This document shows positions 1 through 7,684 of a stretch of DNA of 64,000 bases, one piece after another. Origin of the DNA: Chitinivibrionales bacterium (GTDB lineage Bacteria; Fibrobacterota; Chitinivibrionia; Chitinivibrionales; FEN-1185); the NCBI GenBank assembly GCA_035516255.1, contig DATJAL010000029.1:1-64000 (forward strand). The letters are read 5' to 3'. How positions within the stretch are numbered: position 1 is the first letter of the stretch; each line of letters begins with the position of its first letter. The position numbers and the translations under genes are program-made. The notes under the pieces are model-generated. The model searched no databases. It had not been told where the DNA came from and was given only the letters and a program-made list of their open reading frames with translations.

Positions 1-75
1 CTTTCCTGAGGTTGCCAACAACTGGACTGCTTCCCGTTTGAACGCATCGTCATACTTCTTACGTGACGTAGACAT
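1..75 (-). CDS. IS3-family transposase OrfA, N-terminal fragment
   Basis: The first 25 codons of a transposase read leftward out of the window. The start ATG at 75 follows GGAGG at a good distance. The N-terminus (MSTSRKKYDDAFKREAV, then QLLATSGK) matches the start of IS3/IS911-type OrfA proteins, whose helix-turn-helix binds the IS ends. In this family OrfA is normally joined to the DDE integrase OrfB by programmed frameshifting. Here everything after residue 25 is outside the window. Confidence 0.7.
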   Translation of the reverse strand, partial: MSTSRKKYDDAFKREAVQLLATSGK

Positions 76-134
76 ACACACCTCCAAGAACAAAGATAAA
101 TTTGGTTCTCGGAGTGTCCAAATTCAGGAGTACA
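1..134 (-). mobile_element. End of an IS3-family insertion sequence (partial)
   Basis: The left edge lies inside an insertion sequence. Read on the minus strand, position 134 starts a TGTACTCC-type terminus of the kind seen at IS3-family ends. It is followed by a short leader, a strong ribosome-binding site (GGAGG) and the start of an OrfA-like transposase. The other end lies outside the window, so target duplication and inverted repeat cannot be confirmed. The boundary at 134 is inferred from the TG terminal dinucleotide and may be off by a few bases. Confidence 0.6.
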
Positions 135-311
135 CCTCAACCGGTGATCCGGGGGCACACCCCCTCTTTGGCGCCGAAGTCCTGTGGTCTGCGGAAAGCA
201 GGGTGGCCAGCGATCCACCTGTGGCAGGTCAAACCTTACGTGGCGGAGAAAGACAAGTATTATGGCCAGTTGAAAAGGATTGTGTTCCGTCGACTGATTA
301 TCGGCTTGTGA
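135..311 (+). other. Possible 3' remnant of a gene interrupted by the IS
   Basis: Directly after the IS terminus a rightward frame stays open for about 58 codons and stops at 309-311. Its last part (WQVKPYVAEKDKYYGQLK) reads like ordinary protein. It has no start codon with a ribosome-binding site of its own, so if real it is the tail of a gene cut by the insertion. I do not recognise the family, and chance openness in GC-rich DNA is a fair alternative. Confidence 0.2.
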
Positions 312-365
312 TTGACAAATGCCCGATAGTGTAATCTTTGATTGATTAGATGAAAAAGTCTGCCG

Positions 366-452
366 CCGCGTTAGGCGGACTGGAGTGGTGCGCTGGAGCG
401 CAGCGCCGGCCGACCCGACCCTGAGTTTTAACGGGGGGGAGGGGAACGCCCA
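366..452 (-). repeat. Interspersed repeat, family B copy 1
   Basis: Read on the minus strand this starts GGGCGTTCCCCTC, passes through a GGGTCGGG block and the self-complementary GCGCTGCGCTCCAGCGCACC, and ends in CTAACGCG. The same order of blocks recurs at 48142-48250. The ends are complementary (GGGCGTT and AACGC), so the unit can fold back. It lies between the IS and the PEGA kinase gene. Confidence 0.6.
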
Positions 453-492
453 GATTTATTTTTAAATAATTTAGCAGGAATATCATCACTTA

Positions 493-2487
493 ATGCCCTT
501 CACCCTCTCCGACTACGCCGACATAAAAGAACTCGCCAAGGGCGGAATGGGCAAGATCTATCTCGCCACGCAGCTCTCCCTCAATCGCAAGGTTGTCATA
601 AAGGAAATGGCGGCCGGGCTCCTCACCACGAAAAACGAGATCAAGCGGTTCGAGAACGAGGCGCGCGCCGGCGCGGCGCTTAACCACGACCACATCGTGC
701 GGATCTACGATTTCGGCGAGGAGAAAAGTTCATTTTACATCGCCATGGAATTCATCGACGGCCCGGACCTTGACGCGCTGCTCAAGGACGCCGATTTCCC
801 CAGGCAAATCGGCATGATGATCCTGCAGCAGGCGCTCAAGGGGCTTGCGTTCGCGCACGAGCAGGGGATCGTGCACCGCGACGTGAAACCCGCCAACATC
901 CTCGTGTCGCGCAACGGCGCCGTGAAAATGGTGGATTTCGGGCTTGCCTACGCGGGCGCGCAATCGGGTCACATGACCGTCACGGGGTCGATCGTGGGCA
1001 CTCCAGTGTACATGTCGCCCGAGTTGGTGAAGGGCGAGGAGACGCGCGACCGGTGCATGGACATCTGGGCTGCCGGAGTGATCCTGTACCGCATCGTCAC
1101 GGGCAAATTTCCCTTTTCCGGAGAGACGGTGCCCGCGACGCTCATCAGCATCATCCAGGATAAGGAAACACCGGCGGGCGAGATCGATCCCACCCTGCCG
1201 CAAAGCATTTCGAGCCTGCTCAACTCATCTCTTGAGAAGGAACATCCCAAAAGGCTGGCGAGCCTGGGCCCGCTCATCGAGGCGATGCAGAATTATTTCT
1301 TTGAAATCGGCATCCGCGACCCCGTGGACGCCATAAAAAAATACCTTGCCGACAGAAAGGCCTCCGTTGCCGAGCTCGCCCCGCTGCTTGCTCGCTATCA
1401 TCTTGTCAAGGGCGAGGAATGCTCGCGGGACAAGCGGCACGCGGCGGCGCAGGCGCATTTCCAAATGGCCAAAAAGCATGATCCCAAAAACAAGGACATC
1501 GCGGAAGCCCTGCGATCGCAGCAGGACTACATGGGTTCGCTCACCGCCGAGACCGCGACCGTCCCGGGCGGCATGCTTTCACAGGTCCGCGCCAGGCAGC
1601 GGAAAAAAAAGCGGTTGGGCATTCACGTGCTGACCGTGGGGGCCGCGATTGTTTCATTGGGCATTATTTTCGCGGGAGCGCTGGCGATTTTTGACCCCGA
1701 CACTTGGCACGCCATGAAGGCGCCGGTGGTTGGCGCCTTCGGCAGGATTTTCACGTTCACACCGCTTTCTCCGTCGTCACTCCAAGGGCCGGCCCAGGTT
1801 CAGGCGTCCGATTCGATGAAGAAAGACGGTCGCGCGACGCAAACGGCGGCCCAAACCGCAACCGCGAAAAGCGACAGCGCTGCCATGACGCCGGTCGCTG
1901 ACACGGCGGCGGTTCATTCACAAACAGCAAAGGATTCCACCATTTCTCCGCCGCCGGCGCCTCTGCCGCAGGCCCAAGAACCTGCGGGCGGAAAAGCGCT
2001 CGCCGCAAGCGGCGCACTGAAATCACTCGTAAAGGTCCCGGAAACCGTTTCCGGTCTTGTAAAGGTGCAGGTGAACGCGGCCGGCGCCATGGTGATGGTC
2101 GACGACCGGCTCATCAGCGCGAAGGAAATGAACGGCATCATGCTCACCGCCGGCACCCACCTGGTCACCGCGACCGCCGACGGGTACACGCCGTCAACCG
2201 CGAGCGTCACCGTGTTCGGCAGCGATACGCACCTGGTCGCGATCAGCCTCACGCCGGACAAAAAATCGGGCGCGCTCGAGGTGGTTTCCGACATCGCGGC
2301 CGAAATTTACATCGACGGCGAGTTCAAGGGAAACGCGCCCACCGGCGCGCCCATCGTGCTGTCCGAAGGGCAGCACACCGTGACGTTCAAGCGGCCGGGG
2401 TTCACCCCGTATGTCAAGACCGTCGCCATAAAGACGGGCGAGACGGCGCGCGTGAAGGTGGAGGGCGGGAAGGAAGGGGGGAAGTAG
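493..2487 (+). CDS. Membrane-anchored Ser/Thr protein kinase with PEGA repeats
   Basis: A 664-residue Hanks-type kinase. The kinase domain occupies about residues 8-270: glycine-rich loop GGMGKIY at 17-23, ATP-binding lysine K37, catalytic HRD at 128-130 and DFG at 148-150. A region of about 100 residues follows, with some helical repeat character, then one transmembrane segment at about 376-400. The outer part is an Ala/Pro/Thr-rich linker and two C-terminal PEGA-like beta domains (about 500-660, including the IYIDGEFKGNAP and GQHTVTFKRPGF motifs). PEGA domains are usually surface or periplasmic. The likely topology is a cytoplasmic kinase with an external sensor. The ATG follows an AGGA site. 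Substrates are unknown. Confidence 0.9.
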   Translation: MPFTLSDYADIKELAKGGMGKIYLATQLSLNRKVVIKEMAAGLLTTKNEIKRFENEARAGAALNHDHIVRIYDFGEEKSSFYIAMEFIDGPDLDALLKDADFPRQIGMMILQQALKGLAFAHEQGIVHRDVKPANILVSRNGAVKMVDFGLAYAGAQSGHMTVTGSIVGTPVYMSPELVKGEETRDRCMDIWAAGVILYRIVTGKFPFSGETVPATLISIIQDKETPAGEIDPTLPQSISSLLNSSLEKEHPKRLASLGPLIEAMQNYFFEIGIRDPVDAIKKYLADRKASVAELAPLLARYHLVKGEECSRDKRHAAAQAHFQMAKKHDPKNKDIAEALRSQQDYMGSLTAETATVPGGMLSQVRARQRKKKRLGIHVLTVGAAIVSLGIIFAGALAIFDPDTWHAMKAPVVGAFGRIFTFTPLSPSSLQGPAQVQASDSMKKDGRATQTAAQTATAKSDSAAMTPVADTAAVHSQTAKDSTISPPPAPLPQAQEPAGGKALAASGALKSLVKVPETVSGLVKVQVNAAGAMVMVDDRLISAKEMNGIMLTAGTHLVTATADGYTPSTASVTVFGSDTHLVAISLTPDKKSGALEVVSDIAAEIYIDGEFKGNAPTGAPIVLSEGQHTVTFKRPGFTPYVKTVAIKTGETARVKVEGGKEGGK

Positions 2488-2599
2488 GGGGCGCTTGCAT
2501 CATCAGCGCATTCCCCCGCCTGTACCGAGATTGCCATCGGTCAATTAGCGATCTTGCCGCCGAAGGCTATCCACGGTTTCTGAACAAAGGGGAACGTCC

Positions 2600-3598
2600 A
2601 TGAAACGATTGATGTTGCTCTTTGCCCCTCTCCTCTTGTCCGGCTGCGTGGCAAACCTCAAGCCGCGGATCTGCACCACCGGAATTTCAATGTGCCCTCC
2701 GGGCGTGTGCGCGCAGGTGTCCGCCGACACGCAGGTCGTTCCGCCGCCGGGATGGTGCGGAAACGACGGGAAGGAACGCGTTCCCATTGTGGACCTGAAG
2801 CAGGCGGCGCAGATGATGCGGCTCTGCTTTCTTTCGTACGGGCCCGACGATTCCATCCGCGCCCTGGGCAGCGTGACCATCGACAGCGTTGATTGCGGCC
2901 CTCTTCCGCATATCAGCGGCAACAAATGGTTCATCTGGTACGACACCGTGGGTGCGGTCAAGCGGCAGGTGGTGGCGCTGCGCGGCACTGCGAATTTCGA
3001 GAACCTGTTTCAGGATTTTTATTATCCCAAAAAGTTCGACGCTGTTATTTCCGACTGGGTGCACGGCGGGATTTACGACGCGGTCATGAAAGTGGAACCC
3101 CTGGTGAAAGCGCGGCTCGTCCCCGGCGTGCGCGTCTGCCTCACCGGACATTCGCTGGGCGGCGCCATGGCATCGCTCCTGGCGCTGCATTTTTATAAAA
3201 GCGGCATGAACATGGGGCCGCTCTTCACCTTTGCGCAGCCGCAGGTGTTCTGCGAGACCACGGTCCTTGCGTACCGTTGCTTTCCGGTAATCCGGTTTAT
3301 CAACGAGGACGATCCGGTGCCCTACGTGCCGCCCACCATGGCCATGCCGTCAAACCCCTCCGATTCGCTGAACCCGGGATTCCACGGCACGTTCCGCCAG
3401 CTCGGCGACGAGGCGGTCCTGCATGCGAAAGGCGGCTACGTTTACCGGTGCACCCACGACCAATACCGCAACGGTCGGCTCTACGCGAAAAGAATATGGA
3501 AGGCCATTTGCGCAAAGGATTACAAGGCGCTTCTGCCCGCGCACATGCAGGATGTTTACCTAGCGAGGATGAACAGGATTGCGGCGGGGGTGCCGTAG
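2600..3598 (+). CDS. Lipase class 3-like lipoprotein
   Basis: A 332-residue predicted lipoprotein. The signal peptide ends in LLLSGC, with the lipidated cysteine at residue 16. The alpha/beta-hydrolase core carries the nucleophile elbow GHSLGG with serine at about 185, as in fungal-type (Lipase_3) triacylglycerol lipases. The downstream INEDDPVPYVPP and HGTF segments could supply the Asp and His of the triad. Likely role: ester hydrolysis at the envelope. The lipid substrate cannot be told from sequence. The start is supported by AAAGGGG upstream. It lies 112 bases after the kinase gene on the same strand. Confidence 0.82.
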   Translation: MKRLMLLFAPLLLSGCVANLKPRICTTGISMCPPGVCAQVSADTQVVPPPGWCGNDGKERVPIVDLKQAAQMMRLCFLSYGPDDSIRALGSVTIDSVDCGPLPHISGNKWFIWYDTVGAVKRQVVALRGTANFENLFQDFYYPKKFDAVISDWVHGGIYDAVMKVEPLVKARLVPGVRVCLTGHSLGGAMASLLALHFYKSGMNMGPLFTFAQPQVFCETTVLAYRCFPVIRFINEDDPVPYVPPTMAMPSNPSDSLNPGFHGTFRQLGDEAVLHAKGGYVYRCTHDQYRNGRLYAKRIWKAICAKDYKALLPAHMQDVYLARMNRIAAGVP

Positions 3599-3625
3599 AA
3601 GCGGGCCTCAATCCCGCCTCCCGTT

Positions 3626-3784
3626 TTATTTTATTCGGTTTTCAACGCCGACAAATACCGCACTGGGAATAATAAATCTTATTGTCAAATAGCCAAGTAG
3701 TAAAGCGCCTGCTAAAATTGACAACAGGATAACCGGATTCCTTAAAGAGTTTTTAGGCCTTGGACTTGGCATGGTTTGAATCAT
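3626..3784 (-). CDS. Small single-pass membrane protein (hypothetical)
   Basis: A 52-codon frame starting six bases after the end of the broken toxin gene on the same strand. AGGTAGG lies just upstream of the ATG. The product has a short basic N-terminus (MPSPRPKNSLRNP), one strongly hydrophobic stretch at about residues 18-40 (VILLSILAGALLLGYL) and a short tail. I recognise no family. The hydrophobic helix and tight spacing argue for a real gene, but the small size keeps this uncertain. Confidence 0.4.
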   Translation of the reverse strand: MIQTMPSPRPKNSLRNPVILLSILAGALLLGYLTIRFIIPSAVFVGVENRIK

Positions 3785-3790
3785 TATAGC

Positions 3791-4045
3791 CTACCTGTAA
3801 ATATCTTTTCTCGGGCCAATAACAAGAACAACGATAATCACCTCTCGGTCGTTTATATCATAAATGACCCTGTAAATTCCTATCCGGATCCGCCAACCAT
3901 CCCGTCCGGACAATTTTTTGCATTAATGGGGACGAGGATTTTGAGCAAGACCGGAAACCGCCATTTTGATTCTGTGGTAATCGTCGCCGTGGATTTTTTC
4001 GAGAGCCTTATATGCCCTTGGCAGGATAGTTATTTGGTAGGACAC
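3791..4045 (-). pseudogene. RelE/ParE-type toxin gene with an in-frame stop
   Basis: From a GTG overlapping the 3' end of the antitoxin gene, the frame reads as a RelE-superfamily toxin of 84 residues. The N-terminal half has the AYKALEKIHGDDYHRIKMAV helix pair, then LAQNPRPH. Codon 41 is TAA (3923-3925). The same frame then continues without a shift into the conserved second half: CKKLSGRDGWRIRIG, YRVIYDIND, VIGPRKDIYR. Nothing is missing except a sense codon where related toxins have residues linking NPRPH to CKKLSGR. The gene therefore looks inactivated by a nonsense change, leaving an orphan antitoxin. A sequencing error is the alternative. Confidence 0.75.
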
Positions 4046-4248
4046 TTTTTATGAGCTTGGTCGATTTCCCTAACCGCATGAAGAAAAGGAATCGCCTTTT
4101 CACCGGAAGCTTTTGCTTCATCGTAAGCTCTTATATCATCCAGTTCCTCAAGGTCGTTGATGACCTTCCGGTACGTTTTTATATCAAGAAAGACGCCGAC
4201 TTTATGTCCGCCTTTGTCAATGATGTAATTCTCCTTCAGTTTGACCAT
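4030..4248 (-). CDS. Antitoxin of a RelBE-like toxin-antitoxin pair
   Basis: A 72-residue acidic protein. The N-terminal half (NYIIDKGGHKVGVFLDIKTY) resembles Phd/RelB-type antitoxins, which bind operator DNA as dimers. The helical C-terminal part (DLEELDDIRAYDEAKASGE) would wrap the toxin. It overlaps the GTG of the downstream RelE-like frame by 16 bases, a typical antitoxin-first arrangement. Because the toxin has a premature stop, the antitoxin may now act only as a repressor of its own operon, or may counter related toxins elsewhere. The locus is AT-richer than its neighbours, which fits horizontal transfer. Confidence 0.75.
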   Translation of the reverse strand: MVKLKENYIIDKGGHKVGVFLDIKTYRKVINDLEELDDIRAYDEAKASGEKAIPFLHAVREIDQAHKKCPTK

Positions 4249-4314
4249 GTTCTCCGGCCCTCCTTTCTATCGAAATATGGCATAAGTTATCTGTAATTTC
4301 ATCAGAGAAAAATG

Positions 4315-5316
4315 CTATAATAACTTCCTAATCCTCCTCCACCCCTCCTCCGGTATCTGCGCCCCGACCACCTGGCACACCTCATACCCGCAGGCCGCGC
4401 CGATCTTTCCCGCTTTGTCAATTGGATAGCCGTTGACGAGCCCATACAAAAACCCGCTCGCCCACAAATCGCCCGCGCCCGTGGTGTCCACGGCCGAGCC
4501 GTCGCCCATGATGCCGATGGCCGTGGTTTTTCCCTTGTGCGCGATATAGCTGCCGCGTTTGCCGACCTTGACAACCGCGGTGGTTGCCTTTTGGGAGAGC
4601 GCTTCAAGCGCTTTTTCCTCTTCCAAGAGCCCGGTGAATGCCCGCGCCTCGTCCTCGTTGGCGATAAGGATGTCAACGTAGTCACGCACCAGGTCTTCCA
4701 GAATATTTTTTGACGCCTCGACCACGGTGTAGCTCGCGAGATCGAGCGACACGAGGGCGCCCGCCTTTTTCGCGGCGTCAAGCGCGGCGCGGATGAGCTT
4801 CTCGTTGAACAGCAGATATCCTTCGATGTGCACGAGCGCGGCGCCCTTGAACTGTTCGGCGAGGATCTCCTCGGGTTTTGTCTCCGCCGATGCGCCGAGG
4901 AACGTGAACATGGAGCGCTGCGCGTCCGGCGTGATGATCGAAAGCACACGGCCCGTGGCGGACGGCGACATGAACAGGCGCGGTTCGACGTTGTTGTCGG
5001 CGAGCGCTTTTTCGAGAAGCGCGCCGAGCTCGTCGCCGCCACGCTTTCCCACGAACCGCGCCCTGCCGCCGAGCTTGCCGATGCCGAGTATGGTGTTGCA
5101 GGCGGATCCGCCGGGCACGATGCACGTCTTTTGCGTCGTTTGCTTCAGAATGTTTTCAATGGTTCCCGCGCTGTCAACCAGCGTCATGCCGCCTTTTTTA
5201 GCGCCCGCCTGCGCGAGAAAGCCGTCGCTTTCGCGTACCAGGATGTCGACAAGCGCCGAACCGATACCCACGATGAGTTTTTCTTGAGTGTTTTTTTTCG
5301 GTTTGACTTTTTGCAT
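4315..5316 (-). CDS. PfkB-family sugar/nucleoside kinase (adenosine kinase-like)
   Basis: A 333-residue cytoplasmic kinase of the ribokinase/PfkB superfamily. The N-terminal substrate-binding part has GSALVDIL near residue 20 and GGSACNT near 70. The C-terminal PfkB signature DTTGAGDLWASGFLYG carries the catalytic aspartate and the anion hole. The N-terminal pattern (ALVDILV, then KGGMTLVD) and TPDAQRSMFTFLGA resemble the group annotated as bacterial adenosine kinases, so phosphorylation of adenosine to AMP is the best guess. Other sugars cannot be excluded. It stands alone between the antitoxin locus and a repeat. Confidence 0.82.
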   Translation of the reverse strand: MQKVKPKKNTQEKLIVGIGSALVDILVRESDGFLAQAGAKKGGMTLVDSAGTIENILKQTTQKTCIVPGGSACNTILGIGKLGGRARFVGKRGGDELGALLEKALADNNVEPRLFMSPSATGRVLSIITPDAQRSMFTFLGASAETKPEEILAEQFKGAALVHIEGYLLFNEKLIRAALDAAKKAGALVSLDLASYTVVEASKNILEDLVRDYVDILIANEDEARAFTGLLEEEKALEALSQKATTAVVKVGKRGSYIAHKGKTTAIGIMGDGSAVDTTGAGDLWASGFLYGLVNGYPIDKAGKIGAACGYEVCQVVGAQIPEEGWRRIRKLL

Positions 5317-5456
5317 GGGGTTCCTTGAAAACTGAACGTTGATTTTCTTTTTTAATTGGAATTAAAATAGAACTTTGTTTAAGGAAAGAAAAGCTCAGCG
5401 TGCTGCTGCGCCACTGATGGGTGAGAAAAACAAAACCGGCAAGATTCCTTTATCCG

Positions 5457-5530
5457 GCGCCGGGCAGGACTGAAGGCCGCCGCCGGAGCGCGGTGCTGCC
5501 CGGCCGCCGCGTCTTCTGCGGGGCGCCAAG
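5457..5530 (-). repeat. Interspersed repeat, family C copy 1
   Basis: Read on the minus strand this GC-rich block contains GCCGGGCAGCACCGCGCT, a short variable loop, GCGGCC and CAGTCCTGCCC. The same blocks in the same order occur at about 45497-45545. Internal complementarity allows hairpins. It sits in the 239-base gap between the PfkB kinase gene and dtd, close behind the end of dtd, where it could also act in transcript ending. Confidence 0.5.
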
Positions 5531-5555
5531 CTTTTTTATTTCCTATCTATCAATA

Positions 5556-5993
5556 CTACGCATCCAGCACAAACGTGACCGGACCATCGTTGACAAGCTC
5601 CACATCCATCATGGCGCCGAACACGCCGGTCTCGACGCGGCCGCACAGGGGTTTCATTTTTTCGACAAAATAGGTATAAAGTTCGTTCCCTTTTTCCGGG
5701 CCGGCCGCATCGGTGAAGCTCGGCCTGCGGCCTTTTGCGCAGTCTCCGTACAGGGTGAACTGCGACACCACAAGCGCGGCGCCGCCGGCGTCGGCAAGGG
5801 ACAGGTTCATTTTTCCATGGCTGTCGGAGAAAATGCGCAGGTTGGCGCATTTTTCCGCGAGATAATCGGCCTTGGCCGCGGTGTCGTCTTTGTGAATGCC
5901 GACGAGGATGAGGAGGCCGCCGGTGATGGAGCCCGTCACGGTGCCCTTGACGGATACGGACGCTTTTTTTACCCGCTGGATGACGACGCGCAT
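5556..5993 (-). CDS. dtd: D-aminoacyl-tRNA deacylase
   Basis: A 145-residue protein, the usual Dtd length. Dtd hydrolyses D-aminoacyl-tRNA and glycyl-tRNA(Ala) to prevent misincorporation. Visible family signatures: the MRVVIQRV start, the SQFTLYGD motif (about residues 76-83) and the C-terminal [10 protein letters not shown] with the Gly-Pro pair that makes the chiral filter. It starts six bases after the end of the upstream barrel-like gene on the same strand, so the two are probably cotranscribed. Confidence 0.95.
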   Translation of the reverse strand: MRVVIQRVKKASVSVKGTVTGSITGGLLILVGIHKDDTAAKADYLAEKCANLRIFSDSHGKMNLSLADAGGAALVVSQFTLYGDCAKGRRPSFTDAAGPEKGNELYTYFVEKMKPLCGRVETGVFGAMMDVELVNDGPVTFVLDA

Positions 5994-5999
5994 GAGGGG

Positions 6000-6623
6000 T
6001 TAAAAAGCCACCCTGAATCCGGCCCTGAGGCCGACGCCGCTCATGTCGCGCTTGCTGAAAAGTCCGACGGTGTTACTTGAGGTTTTCGTATCCGCCCATT
6101 GGTATTCTATACCCAGAAATACCGCGCTGTTCGGCCCGATGTCATAACTTGCGTCAACAATGGCTTTCATGATCAGCCCATAATAATAGTCGCTATGGGA
6201 AGTTTCCTTTTGTGGTGCGATTGAATCATAACCGGAGGTCACTGAGACCAACGAATTATATCCTATCTGGAACTGGGCGGATGGGTGGACGATGAGAGTA
6301 GGGACAGGATCGATCATTATAAACGCCATGACGGGAAACATGAAACTTTTGTCTGCATGTAGGATGCGGTATTGTCCGGTTGTATCGCGCACTTCCTGCG
6401 ATTTTGTATTCCAGAGGAAGTCTCCGGCCAGTCCAAACGATATTTTCTTGTCAATGATCATTCCGTATTGCAACGCCGCGTCCCCGGAGCAAATGCCGGT
6501 TTGCAGAAGGGCCTGCGGCCATGTTGTCCCGATTTTTACCAACACCATGTTTTCCGCAAGACTCGAAAAAATCAGCCCGGACCCTGCAAAAAGGAGAAAA
6601 AACGCGGTCAGGATGCGTTTCAT
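6000..6623 (-). CDS. Secreted outer-membrane beta-barrel-like protein (hypothetical)
   Basis: A 207-residue protein. The chosen ATG at 6623 has AAGGA upstream and is followed by a clear signal peptide (MKRILTAFFLLFAGSGLIFS, cleavage near LAEN). The mature part alternates hydrophobic and polar residues, as in small outer-membrane barrels, with repeated Tyr/Phe pairs, and ends in GLRAGFRVAF with a terminal phenylalanine typical of barrels. An upstream extension to 6821 is open, but it has no such signal and is probably noncoding. Function unknown. Confidence 0.7.
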   Translation of the reverse strand: MKRILTAFFLLFAGSGLIFSSLAENMVLVKIGTTWPQALLQTGICSGDAALQYGMIIDKKISFGLAGDFLWNTKSQEVRDTTGQYRILHADKSFMFPVMAFIMIDPVPTLIVHPSAQFQIGYNSLVSVTSGYDSIAPQKETSHSDYYYGLIMKAIVDASYDIGPNSAVFLGIEYQWADTKTSSNTVGLFSKRDMSGVGLRAGFRVAF

Positions 6624-6850
6624 GAGGTTCCTTTCTGTTAATAAAATTCCGATTTCAGACGTAATAACGGTGTGCGTTTCTTTGTCTAATATAATAAAAG
6701 ATTGACAGTGGTGGCGCGTATCGTTCGGCGTGGTGGTCAGTGTGATTTGATTAATGCGCCGAAGCAGGGGGTTTATAATTATTTTTATGTGAGTTCCGCT
6801 TGACGCAAAATGCGCGGACAAATTTTACTTCCTTATAAGGAAAGAAATGT

Positions 6851-7684
6851 ATGATTAAAAAAGCGGTCGGCGTTTTGTTCTTGGCGCTTTTGTCCGGATG
6901 TTACACCCAGTTTGCCGCGATTCCGCGGAATGTGGCCTACGTGTCACCTCCCGACACCTCTGGGGAAAACGACAGTATGCAATCCCGCCTCCAGGACACG
7001 TTACGGACGTCCAACGACCAGGTGTGTTACTGGACGCGCGACCTTACGGGCCAGCCCGTACTGCGCTGTTACGACACTTATTACGGCCGTGACTGGTACC
7101 GGTACAATAATTACCCCTGGTGGTCGGCATCAGATCCCTATTTTTACGGCTCCTATAATTATTATGGCTGGGATCAACAATGCCCCGCATATTATTATTA
7201 CGATTATTCCTGCGGCGCTTGCAGGTATTACCGCGACTACAACGGTACTGCTCGTTCATGGTGGTGGAATTCGCCCGGTTATTCCGGCCCGTCGCCGTCA
7301 GGTTCGTCAACGCCGTCGCGGGCCCGACGCGCGAGGTCGTCGGCTGTTCCCGGCCCCGGCTCGCATGCACCGTCCGGGGCTATGAAAAGGCCGGCGGGAA
7401 ATACCTCGAGCACCGGAAGTGAAACCGGCATAATTGAAAAAAGCGGGTCCTCGTCGACAACCGCTCCTGACCGCAGAACAAGGGGCGATGCGGTGCCCGC
7501 CGCCACTGAATCCTCCGGCTCAACGGATATGTCCAAGCAGGACCAGCAGCAGCCGGCTCAGCAGCAGCCGGCCGACGCGACGCCGCAACAGGGCACCGAC
7601 CGGGGAAACCAAACCGGTCAATCGGGCCAGAATCAGTCATCCGACAATAACCAACGAGATCACAGAAACCCCAGGAGCTGGTAA
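6851..7684 (+). CDS. Tyr/Trp-rich lipoprotein of unknown function
   Basis: A 277-residue predicted lipoprotein. The signal peptide ends in LALLSGC (lipidated Cys17). The middle (about residues 80-150) is extremely rich in Tyr, Trp, Asp and Asn (for example YYGRDWYRYNNYPWW). The last 100 residues are low-complexity Ser/Gly then Gln/Asn/Pro-rich, ending in runs such as QQQPAQQQPA. AAGGAAAG precedes the ATG. The stop overlaps the start of the next gene (TAATG), so this lipoprotein and the outer-membrane barrel are translationally coupled and probably act together. I know no function. Confidence 0.72.
   Translation: MIKKAVGVLFLALLSGCYTQFAAIPRNVAYVSPPDTSGENDSMQSRLQDTLRTSNDQVCYWTRDLTGQPVLRCYDTYYGRDWYRYNNYPWWSASDPYFYGSYNYYGWDQQCPAYYYYDYSCGACRYYRDYNGTARSWWWNSPGYSGPSPSGSSTPSRARRARSSAVPGPGSHAPSGAMKRPAGNTSSTGSETGIIEKSGSSSTTAPDRRTRGDAVPAATESSGSTDMSKQDQQQPAQQQPADATPQQGTDRGNQTGQSGQNQSSDNNQRDHRNPRSW

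Noticed and set aside
366-452. Possible rho-independent terminator or CRISPR-like repeat
   Set aside because: There are no regular spacers and no T-tract; the sequence matches a dispersed repeat at 48142 instead.
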